Assembly (NCBI RefSeq): GCF_036452155.1
Contig: NZ_JAWJZY010000007.1
Source of the DNA: Sorlinia euscelidii
GTDB taxonomy: Bacteria; Pseudomonadota; Alphaproteobacteria; Acetobacterales; Acetobacteraceae
Strand: one strand, 5' to 3'
DNA: 9,308 bases
The notes under the pieces are model-generated. The model saw only the letters and a list, made by a program, of their open reading frames with translations. It was not told the DNA's origin and searched no databases. Made by a program: the position numbers and the translations under genes. Position 1 is the first letter of the stretch. Every line of letters begins with the position of its first letter. This document shows, in pieces, positions 1-7,133 of the stretch.

Positions 1-1033
1 CCGTGACCACCGGACGGATCTCGCCGTCCTGCGCGTCAAGCCGGACGGGAAGCTGCCCGCCGTCACTTTCGGCGATAGCGATACCGCCCGCACGGGCGAC
101 AAGGTCGTGGCGATCGGCAATCCCTTCGGATTATCCGGAACCGTCACCAGCGGCATTATTTCCTCCCGCAGTCGTGATATCCATCACGGCCTCTATAATG
201 ATTATCTCCAGACAGATGCCGCCATAAACCGTGGAAATTCCGGTGGCCCCTCTTCAATATGGCGGAGAAGTTATCGGGATTAATACCGCAATCTTCAGCA
301 CGGCGGCGGGTCAATCGGCCTCGGTTTTGCCATCCCGGCCAATGATGCTGCGCCTGTCCTGCAGCAGCTCATCAAGGATGGTCATGTGACGCGCGGTTGG
401 CTCGGCGCCCAGCTTCAGGATGTCACCCTGAAATCGCGAAATCCCTTAACCTTAAATCACAGGAAGGCGGTTTAATCGCGGAGATCAAAAAGGCGGCCCG
501 GCGGCCAAGCAGGTCTGAAAACCGGTGATGTCGTGACAGATATTGATGGTCAGACCGTGAATATCGGAACACTCGCCGCCTCATCGCGGCGCGTCAGCCC
601 GGTGGTCGCGTGAAATTGGGCTATAAGCGGGATGTCAATCGCACGAAGCGACTGTGACGATCGGCAAATCGCCCGAAAAACCGGACATGCCACCCGCCGG
701 CACGCGGGCGGCTAAACCGAAAAACATTACGATGGCCGATCTGGGGCTGGGCGTCGTGGCGTTGGATGAGGATCTGAGGAAATCCACGACATTCCCGATT
801 CGCAGCGCGGCGTCATGGTCATATCGGTCGCGCCTCACAGCACGGCAGCGAAACGTGGCATCATGGTTGGCGATTCATCCTTCAGGTGCAAAGGTTGAGA
901 TCGACTCTCCCGCTGCTTTCGCTCATGAGATTGATCGCCTGCGAGACCAAAAGAAAAATATCATCCTCATCCTGCTTCAATCGAAAGACGGCATCAGTTG
1001 GGTGCCGCTCACGCTGCATCAGGCTCTCCGTGA
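1..1033 (+). CDS. degP: Do-family (DegP/HtrA) periplasmic serine protease, left-arm copy, partial and multiply frameshifted
   Basis: This is the damaged copy of the protease described at 8186-9308. It starts at the window edge inside the protease domain, just after the catalytic His, so that residue is missing. The catalytic Asp (TDLAVL motif, codon 17-19) and the Ser of RGNSGGP (near 230-250) are readable. After that, eleven one-base deletions relative to the right arm, between about 264 and 1027, break the frame again and again. They fall in runs of G, C, A or T. PDZ-domain pieces can still be recognised in alternating frames, such as GWLGAQLQDVT and GLGVVALDEDL. The stop is TGA at 1031-1033 once the base missing near 1027 is restored. 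I read the breaks as sequencing errors, not gene decay, because the other arm reads through all of them. Confidence 0.8.
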
Positions 1034-2084
1034 ATCTGAGCGCAATCCTCGGCGCGCGGGTTGATGGAGAGGCTCCATGGCGTCAGATGGTGCGCATGCT
1101 GGTATCCGTCATCGCCTGCTGGGTTGTCGGGTATTTTACCGAATTGGAGGAGTCCGTCTGGGCGCTAATCACCTCCCTCATCGTCACGCAATCCACCATC
1201 AGCCAGACGATCACAACGGCGCGTGACCAGATCGTCGGCACGATCATCGGCGCTTTATTCGGGACGGCTGCCGTCACGCTTCGGCTGTTTTACGGACATT
1301 ACTGGCTGGTCTTTGCCGCCTCCCTCACGCCAATCGCTTTTATCGCTTCAGTCAGACCCAGCCTCCGTTTTGCGGGTGTGACGCTGATGATCATCTATCT
1401 CATGCCCTCACATGGTAACCCTACTGGCCGCTGACACAGCGACTGGCCTCGATCTTTCTGGGCGTCGTGGTGTCGATTATCGTTTCCTACCTTGTCCTTC
1501 ATGCCAGTGCCCGACGGCGCGCCTTCACGACGGCATCCCGCATGTTCCGCGCATTGGATGCGCTTCTGCAGGCCGCTTTAGCCCATCGTCAGGACTGGGC
1601 AGGGCTTGAAGCGATGAATGATCAGGCGGCTAAGCTCCAACTCGTGTTGAATGAATGTCTCGAGGAGGCCAACCGTGAAAATCTGGGCATGCTGGAGCGT
1701 CGCCACCCCATATTAAGCGTTCTGCCCGCTCTGATGCGCCGGATGCAGAGCGACACCATGCTGGTGGCGCGCGCCATTAATATCGGCAAGGGGCGCAGCG
1801 GGATGAATGACATGCGCGGTGAGCTGCGTCATGGTTTGAGCCACGCCTATCGCGCTTTGGCAAGGCGGTGCGAATTGCTGTCTGCGGGGAAAGGCGGCGA
1901 GATGCCTGAGCGACCCCGACGCAATGAGGTGCTGAGTCATCTGCCGCTTCTCGGCCCGGATGCCCTGCCGGAGATGCATTTTGTCTTTTCCTTCCTGCGG
2001 GAGGATCTCCGTCAGGCGGCCGACATCCTCATGAGTTCCAGTGACAAAACGGCCGACGATCTCCGCCGCCTGATGCAGCGTTAA
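1030..2084 (+). CDS. FUSC-family inner-membrane protein, left-arm copy with one frameshift
   Basis: This copy is identical to the gene at 7134-8189 apart from one missing C in the run near 1422 (four C in the other arm, three here). That breaks the frame at about residue 131, in the stretch SHGNPYWPL. Before the break the sequence gives five membrane segments. After it the frame resumes with the sixth (LASIFLGVVVSIIVSYLVL) and the soluble C-terminal half, ending at TAA 2082-2084. The start is the GTG at 1030, which overlaps the protease TGA as GTGA. The function is discussed under the intact copy. The frameshift is probably a sequencing error. Confidence 0.8.
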
Positions 2085-2146
2085 ACCGGGCCTCGACCCG
2101 CCAACCGGGCTGCAAGGTTGATCGTCTTCAGAATCAGGTTACACTT

Positions 2147-2163
2147 CCTGAATGCCTTTCAGG
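2147..2163 (+). other. Perfect 6-bp hairpin downstream of the FUSC gene
   Basis: CCTGAA, a 5-base loop and TTCAGG form a perfect inverted repeat about 63 bases after the FUSC stop. It lies 8 bases before a second hairpin. No T run follows, so it is not a classical intrinsic terminator. It may help to end or stabilise the degP-FUSC transcript, or it may be chance. Confidence 0.4.
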
Positions 2164-2171
2164 CGGAAAGT

Positions 2172-2187
2172 GCTTCTCCCGAGAAGC
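2172..2187 (+). terminator. Perfect GC-rich hairpin, possible transcription end for degP-FUSC
   Basis: GCTTCT, loop CCCG and AGAAGC form a perfect six-pair stem with a tetraloop; the first two loop bases could be read as extending the stem. It sits about 88 bases after the FUSC stop. It lacks a T tract, so a Rho-independent terminator is only a weak call. A protein-binding palindrome upstream of the dehydrogenase is the main alternative. Confidence 0.3.
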
Positions 2188-2316
2188 TGAATGCCGCTCT
2201 GGCGGGGCATTTGTCGGGGGATACAGAATAAATTCGGCAGACGTACCGCATGGATGGCATGACGCAACGCAAGCAGAGCTGCGATTTGGCGTTGCATGAA
2301 AAAAACATTTGATGTC

Positions 2317-2321
2317 AGGAG
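2317..2321 (+). promoter_or_regulatory. Ribosome binding site AGGAG of the dehydrogenase
   Basis: AGGAG lies 5 bases before the ATG at 2327 and only 2 bases before the ATG at 2324. The spacing favours 2327 as the start, giving a protein beginning MISRETLRH. The ATG at 2312 and the TTG at 2309 lie upstream of this site and are less likely. Confidence 0.7.
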
Positions 2322-2326
2322 CCATG

Positions 2327-3792
2327 ATGATCAGCCGCGAGACACTGCGCCACCTCCCTCAGAACGTTGCAGGGCCCGCTTATGACCCGTCCAGGATCAC
2401 GCCCGGCATCGTGCATTTTGGCGTCGGCAATTTCTTCCGTGCCCATCTGGCCGCCTATGTCGATGATGTCATGGGCAAGACCGGCGCATATGAGTGGGGC
2501 ATTATCGGTGTCGGGCTGACACCGGGTGCAGGCGGGGCCGGGAAAGCACGCGGCTTCAACGCACAGCAGGGCCTCTACAGCCTGACGGAAGCCGCTCCGG
2601 ACGGCACGGAATCCTGTCGGATTATTGGCGCCATGTGCGCCTATCTGCACGCACCGGAGAAGCCGGATGAAGTGCTGGCCGCCCTCGCGGCACCCTCGAC
2701 ACGCATCGTATCCATGACCATCACGGAGGGTGGCTATCATATTGATGAGATGACCGGGCTTTTCCGGCTTGATGCGCCCGCGATCAGGCAGGACCTCGCG
2801 GATCCGCACCATCCCAGAAGCTTCTTCGGCTATGTTGTTGAAGGGCTGGCCCGCCGCCGGGATGCGGGCGGAAAAGGTTTCACAGTGCTCTCCTGTGACA
2901 ATCTGCGTCATAATGGTGATGTCACCCGCAAAGCTATTCTGAGTTTTGCCGAAGCGCGGGATGCTGGCCTCGCCCGTTGGATTGCCGAGCATGTGACGTT
3001 TCCCAATGCGATGGTGGACCGCATCACCCCCAGCATGGATGATGCAGCGAAGCAGCGCCTCAATCAGGCGAGCGGCCTGGAGGACGATCTGCCGCTGATC
3101 GCCGAGACCTTCACCCAATGGGTGGTGGAGGATCGATTCGCGACGGGTCGCCCCGTTTCGAAGCAGTCGGCGCACAATTGGTCGACGACGTCATCCCCTA
3201 TGAAAATTTGAAACTCCGCATCCTTAATGCATCGCACGTCCTTTTGGCATTTATGGGGCTTCTCAGCGGGTATGAAACAATTGATGAAGCCCTCGCCGAT
3301 GACGCGCTGCGCGGTGTGGTCACGCGTTTCCTCGATGACTACGTGTTGACCGATATTGAGGCCCCTGCCGGTGTGGATGCCGCATCCTACAAAAAGACGG
3401 CGCTGGAACGCTTCTCGAATGGCGCAATGGGTGACCAGAATGTGCGTGTCGGCGGGGATGGCGCCTCAAAAATCCAGGTTTTCTGGACGGAAACCATGCG
3501 TCGCCGCCTGAAGAAAAACCTGCCGATCGATCTCCTCGCTTTCGGCGCTGCAAGCTGGTTGGAAGCGCTGAAAGGCAAGGGTGAAAACGGGAAGACCTTC
3601 CAACCCTTTGAACCCAGCCTGTCGGAAAATGACTGGGCGCGCATTCGGAGCGACAAATTCTCCGATGCGTTTGAGCTCAGTGCTTTTGACGGGTGGCGCG
3701 ACGTGGGCGACCAGATCTTTTTCGATAAACTCGTGTTTTATCGTGAAGTCTTGCGCAAAAAGGGTTTCCGTGCCGCACTATCTTTGCTGTAA
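2327..3792 (+). CDS. Mannitol dehydrogenase family oxidoreductase, left-arm copy with one frameshift
   Basis: This enzyme is a cytosolic long-chain polyol dehydrogenase that interconverts a polyol such as mannitol and its ketose with NAD(P), or reduces fructuronate (UxuB type). With the break repaired it has 488 residues, the usual family size. The N-terminal Rossmann domain carries GVGNFFRAH at residues 32-40. The catalytic signature KLRILNASH places Lys296, Asn301 and His304 almost exactly at the family positions (Lys295, Asn300 and His303 in the Pseudomonas fluorescens mannitol 2-dehydrogenase). One C is missing near 3152 (GRPRFEAVG in the other arm), which makes the plus-strand frame jump. 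The first part here is intact where the right arm is broken, so the two arms together give the full gene. Substrate and cofactor preference cannot be read reliably. No sugar-uptake genes are adjacent. Confidence 0.9.
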
Positions 3793-3928
3793 AGCCGACA
3801 TATGATGAAAGTCTGCCAGCCAGGCAGGCTTGCGCCATGCGGGCATCCATGGATCACGGGCGGTGCGCGCCGACAGGGCCGGCGTTACAACGCGATAACC
3901 GAGCGCGAAAGCGATACGAGCAAGGGAG
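3793..3928 (+). other. Gap between dehydrogenase and opgG, left copy
   Basis: This gap of 136 bp holds no gene. It contains a 5-bp hairpin at 3813-3827 (CTGCC, loop AGCCA, GGCAG) just after the dehydrogenase stop, without a T run, and a 10-bp palindrome ATCCATGGAT at 3845-3854. Either could be part of a weak terminator or an operator, but neither is strong. The mirror copy lies at 5289-5424. Confidence 0.45.
3924..3928 (+). promoter_or_regulatory. Ribosome binding site GGGAG that bears on the opgG start
   Basis: GGGAG directly abuts the ATG at 3929, leaving no spacer, which is poor for initiation there. The in-frame GTG at 3938 lies 9 bases downstream, a good spacing. The true start may therefore be GTG 3938, giving MFRRDILKLG with the twin arginine at residues 3-4. 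Confidence 0.5.
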
Positions 3929-4572
3929 ATGAAAATCGTGTTTAGACGCGACATCCTGAAATTAGGTGCAGGCGCATCCGTGCTGAACCTGACCGGACTG
4001 AAAAAAGCTTTCGCAAAAGATCCGGCTGCGACGACCCGTTTCGATGCGAATACTGTGCGGGAGAAGGCGCGTAAACTTGCGCGTTCCGCTATGCCGCGCC
4101 GGCCCAGTCCCTGCCGAGCCAAATCAATAATCTCAATTTCGACCAGTTTCGTGGCATTGAGTTCAGATCAGAGCGCGCCCTCTGGGCGGAAGATGATCTC
4201 TATTTCGATGTCGAATTCTTTCCGCGCGGATTCCTCTACCGCCCGAAAATCCTTATGAATGAGGTGATCGACGGTGAGACGCACCCTATCGCCTATGAGC
4301 CTGACATGTTCAAATATCAGGATCAGCAACTGCGCGTGACGGATGATCTCGGATTTTCCGGGCTGCGCCTTCGGTGCCCGCTCAACAAGGATGATATGAA
4401 GGAGGAGTGCGCGGTATTTCTGGGCGCATCCTATTTCAGAGCTGTGGCGAAAGGGCAGAATTACGGACTCTCCGCACGGGGCTTCGCCAATGGCACGGGT
4501 GATCCAAAGGGGAGGAATTTGCCCTTTTCCGGGAATTCTGGCTTGAAAAGCCGCAGCCTGGCGTCAAAAGCG
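3929..4572 (+). CDS. opgG: MdoG/OpgG-family periplasmic glucan biosynthesis protein, N-terminal part, left-arm copy
   Basis: This copy is cut at the fold-back point and holds roughly the first 215 residues of a family usually near 500. The start is ATG 3929 or, with better ribosome-site spacing, GTG 3938. The N-terminus carries a twin-arginine signal (FRRDILKLG, a hydrophobic stretch, then AFA before the mature protein), which indicates folded export by the Tat system. Two missing bases, near 4089 and 4511, shift the frame relative to the right arm. The stretch SARGFANGTGDPKG is in frame here and broken in the right arm. The repaired order is Tat signal, the start of the beta-sandwich domain (FDQFRGIEFR, LWAEDDLYFDVEFFPRG), GASYFRAVAKGQNYGLSARG and EFWLEKPQPG. 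The stop shortly after 4572 is an artefact of the fold. Confidence 0.8.
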
Positions 4573-5288
4573 GTCGTATCGCCGGTTTGATCGTGAGTGG
4601 AAAGCCCCACACGGAGGGGCTGTCCATCAATCAATGGATGACGACGCTTTGACGCCAGGCTGCGGCTTTTCAAGCCAGAATTCCCGGAAAAGGGCAAATT
4701 CCTCCCCCTTTGGATCACCCGTGCCATTGGCGAGCCCCGTGCGGAGAGTCCGTAATTCTGCCCTTTCGCCACAGCTCTGAAATAGGATGCGCCCAGAAAT
4801 ACCGCGCACTCCTCCTTCATATCATCCTTGTTGAGCGGGCACCGAAGGCGCAGCCCGGAAAATCCGAGATCATCCGTCACGCGCAGTTGCTGATCCTGAT
4901 ATTTGAACATGTCAGGCTCATAGGCGATAGGGTGCGTCTCACCGTCGATCACCTCATTCATAAGGATTTTCGGGCGGTAGAGGAATCCGCGCGGAAAGAA
5001 TTCGACATCGAAATAGAGATCATCTTCCGCCCAGAGGGCGCGCTCTGATCTGAACTCAATGCCACGAAACTGGTCGAAATTGAGATTATTGATTTGGCTC
5101 GGCAGGGACTGGGCCGGCGCGGCATAGGCGGAACGCGCAAGTTTACGCGCCTTCTCCCGCACAGTATTCGCATCGAAACGGGTCGTCGCAGCCGGATCTT
5201 TTGCGAAAGCTTTTTTCAGTCCGGTCAGGTTCAGCACGGATGCGCCTGCACCTAATTTCAGGATGTCGCGTCTAAACACGATTTTCAT
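4563..5288 (-). CDS. opgG: MdoG/OpgG-family glucan biosynthesis protein, N-terminal part, right-arm copy running into the spacer
   Basis: This family acts in the periplasm in making osmoregulated glucans. The exact role (backbone branching or release) differs between OpgG and OpgD. The protein starts at ATG 5288 or GTG 5279, with a Tat signal (FRRDILKLGAGAS, cleavage likely after AFA). The Tat signal is more typical of OpgD in enterobacteria, so the G/D assignment is open. Recognisable family segments are FDQFRGIEFR, DLYFDVEFFPRGF, LGASYFRAVAKGQNYGLSARG and GEEFALFREFWLEKP. One T is missing near 4731, so the frame jumps at SARG. Past about 4650 the gene continues through the spacer in broken frames up to GDTTAFD and is then lost. 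At least half of the gene is absent. It is separated from the dehydrogenase by 136 bp and so may have its own promoter. Confidence 0.82.
4573..4644. other. Spacer at the centre of the inverted repeat (fold-back loop)
   Basis: This stretch of about 72 bp is the only part of the window apart from the right-hand tail that is not duplicated. On the minus strand it continues the opgG reading from the right arm. In mixed frames it gives VVIH, then LMDSPSVWG, then LTIKP, then GDTTAFD, which resembles the stretch that follows the EFW-E-P motif in MdoG/OpgG proteins. Reaching these pieces needs at least two one-base corrections and passes a TGA, so the base quality here looks poor. It contains a small hairpin with arms 4603-4608 (AGCCCC) and 4616-4621 (GGGGCT). 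The spacer is therefore gene sequence, not an adapter, which places the fold inside opgG. Confidence 0.85.
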
Positions 5289-5293
5289 CTCCC
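5289..5293 (-). promoter_or_regulatory. Ribosome binding site of opgG, right copy
   Basis: GGGAG on the minus strand, the mirror of 3924-3928. It touches the ATG at 5288 and is 9 bases from the in-frame GTG at 5279, which favours the GTG. Confidence 0.5.
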
Positions 5294-5424
5294 TTGCTCG
5301 TATCGCTTTCGCGCTCGGTTATCGCGTTGTAACGCCGGCCCTGTCGGCGCGCACCGCCCGTGATCCATGGATGCCCGCATGGCGCAAGCCTGCCTGGCTG
5401 GCAGACTTTCATCATATGTCGGCT

Positions 5425-6890
5425 TTACAGCAAAGATAGTGCGGCACGGAAACCCTTTTTGCGCAAGACTTCACGATAAAACACGAGTTTATCGAAAAAG
5501 ATCTGGTCGCCCACGTCGCGCCACCCGTCAAAAGCACTGAGCTCAAACGCATCGGAGAATTTGTCGCTCCGAATGCGCGCCCAGTCATTTTCCGACAGGC
5601 TGGGTTCAAAGGGTTGGAAGGTCTTCCCGTTTTCACCCTTGCCTTTCAGCGCTTCCAACCAGCTTGCAGCGCCGAAAGCGAGGAGATCGATCGGCAGGTT
5701 TTTCTTCAGGCGGCGACGCATGGTTTCCGTCCAGAAAACCTGGATTTTTGAGGCGCCATCCCCGCCGACACGCACATTCTGGTCACCCATTGCGCCATTC
5801 GAGAAGCGTTCCAGCGCCGTCTTTTTGTAGGATGCGGCATCCACACCGGCAGGGGCCTCAATATCGGTCAACACGTAGTCATCGAGGAAACGCGTGACCA
5901 CACCGCGCAGCGCGTCATCGGCGAGGGCTTCATCAATTGTTTCATACCCGCTGAGAAGCCCCATAAATGCCAAAAGGACGTGCGATGCATTAAGGATGCG
6001 GAGTTTCAAATTTTCATAGGGGATGACGTCGTCGACCAATTGTGCGCCGACTGCTTCGAAACGGGGGCGACCCGTCGCGAATCGATCCTCCACCACCCAT
6101 TGGGTGAAGGTCTCGGCGATCAGCGGCAGATCGTCCTCCAGGCCGCTCGCCTGATTGAGGCGCTGCTTCGCTGCATCATCCATGCTGGGGGTGATGCGGT
6201 CCACCATCGCATTGGGAAACGTCACATGCTCGGCAATCCAACGGGCGAGGCCAGCATCCCGCGCTTCGGCAAAACTCAGAATAGCTTTGCGGGTGACATC
6301 ACCATTATGACGCAGATTGTCACAGGAGAGCACTGTGAAACCTTTTCCGCCCGCATCCCGGCGGCGGGCCAGCCCTTCAACAACATAGCCGAAGAAGCTT
6401 CTGGGATGGTGCGGATCCGCGAGGTCCTGCCTGATCGCGGGCGCATCAAGCCGGAAAAGCCCGGTCATCTCATCAATATGATAGCCACCCTCCGTGATGG
6501 TCATGGATACGATGCGTGTCGAGGGTGCCGCGAGGGCGGCCAGCACTTCATCCGGCTTCTCCGGTGCGTGCAGATAGGCGCACATGGCGCCAATAATCCG
6601 ACAGGATTCCGTGCCGTCCGGAGCGGCTTCCGTCAGGCTGTAGAGGCCCTGCTGTGCGTTGAAGCCGCGTGCTTTCCCGGCCCCGCCTGCACCCGGTGTC
6701 AGCCCGACACCGATAATGCCCCACTCATATGCGCCGGTCTTGCCATGACATCATCGACATAGGCGGCCAGATGGGCACGGAAGAAATTGCCGACGCCAAA
6801 ATGCACGATGCCGGGCGTGATCCTGGACGGGTCATAAGCGGGCCCTGCAACGTTCTGAGGGAGGTGGCGCAGTGTCTCGCGGCTGATCAT
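5425..6890 (-). CDS. Mannitol dehydrogenase family oxidoreductase, right-arm copy with one frameshift
   Basis: This is the same enzyme as at 2327-3792. It is a monodomain-pair polyol dehydrogenase with an N-terminal NAD(P)-binding Rossmann fold and a helical C-terminal domain. This copy reads without a break from about residue 50 to the stop at 5425-5427. That stretch includes MTITEGGYHID, SCDNLRHNG, the KLRILNASH catalytic segment (Lys296, Asn301, His304) and GAMGDQNVRVGGDGASKIQVF. One G is missing near 6741 (GGG in the left arm, GG here), so the start MISRETLRH and GVGNFFRAH lie in another frame. The start at 6890 is set by the AGGAG at 6896-6900. Candidate substrates are mannitol/fructose, arabitol/xylulose or fructuronate, and the sequence alone does not decide. 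Confidence 0.9.
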
Positions 6891-6895
6891 CATGG

Positions 6896-6900
6896 CTCCT
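6896..6900 (-). promoter_or_regulatory. Ribosome binding site AGGAG of the dehydrogenase, right copy
   Basis: Mirror of 2317-2321. The 5-base spacing picks the ATG at 6888-6890 as the start. Confidence 0.7.
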
Positions 6901-7030
6901 GACATCAAATGTTTTTTTCATGCAACGCCAAATCGCAGCTCTGCTTGCGTTGCGTCATGCCATCCATGCGGTACGTCTGCCGAATTTATTCTGTATCCCC
7001 CCGACAAATGCCCCGCCAGAGCGGCATTCA

Positions 7031-7046
7031 GCTTCTCGGGAGAAGC
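7031..7046 (-). terminator. Perfect GC-rich hairpin, right copy
   Basis: Mirror of 2172-2187: six-pair stem with a CCCG-type tetraloop and no T tract. It is a weak terminator candidate for the degP-FUSC transcript. Both arms agree base for base here. Confidence 0.3.
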
Positions 7047-7054
7047 ACTTTCCG

Positions 7055-7071
7055 CCTGAAAGGCATTCAGG
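7055..7071 (-). other. Perfect 6-bp hairpin, right copy
   Basis: Mirror of 2147-2163 (CCTGAA, 5-base loop, TTCAGG). No T run follows it, and its function is unknown. Confidence 0.4.
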
Positions 7072-7133
7072 AAGTGTAACCTGATTCTGAAGACGATCAA
7101 CCTTGCAGCCCGGTTGGCGGGTCGAGGCCCGGT

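Larger units (their letters stand above)
2085..2326 (+). other. Intergenic region between FUSC gene and dehydrogenase, left copy
   Basis: About 240 bp with no supportable gene. It holds two perfect small hairpins (2147-2163 and 2172-2187), listed separately, an AT-rich stretch with a run of A just before 2308, and the ribosome binding site of the dehydrogenase. I see no convincing -35/-10 pair. The promoter of the dehydrogenase most likely lies here because the gap separates two genes and the spacing rules out tight coupling. One G is missing near 2220 relative to the right arm (five versus six G). Confidence 0.5.
1..4572 (+). repeat. Left arm of a window-scale inverted repeat
   Basis: This arm is the reverse complement of 4645-9229 along its whole length. 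I aligned the arms by eye and found only one-base differences in homopolymers or base runs. Relative to the right arm it lacks one base near 264, 302, 427, 490, 508, 574, 634, 784, 873, 890, 1027, 1422, 2220, 3152, 4089 and 4511. It carries one extra base near 2477, 4478 and 4567. The net of minus 13 equals the length difference between the arms (4572 versus 4585). It carries a partial degP, a FUSC gene, a dehydrogenase and a partial opgG, all on the plus strand. The arm is most likely a second reading of the same locus, not a true second copy. Confidence 0.97.
6891..7133 (-). other. Intergenic region between FUSC gene and dehydrogenase, right copy
   Basis: Mirror of 2085-2326 with one additional base, a run of six C at about 6997 on the plus strand. 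It holds the two hairpins listed separately and the probable upstream control region of the dehydrogenase. I found no small gene that I could support. Confidence 0.5.

Noticed and set aside
2315..3175. Long open frame on the minus strand (286 residues) opposite the dehydrogenase, with mirror copy at 5980-6762 plus
   Set aside because: It lies antisense to a well-supported dehydrogenase with catalytic motifs. It shows no recognisable domain and is a typical shadow frame of GC-rich coding DNA.
3845..3854. 10-bp palindrome ATCCATGGAT as an operator
   Set aside because: It is short, has no second copy nearby other than the mirror arm, and has no associated promoter. It was mentioned only within the intergenic entry.
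4255..4590. A separate small protein starting at 4255
   Set aside because: It is an internal segment of opgG separated from its N-terminal part by the one-base deletion near 4089.
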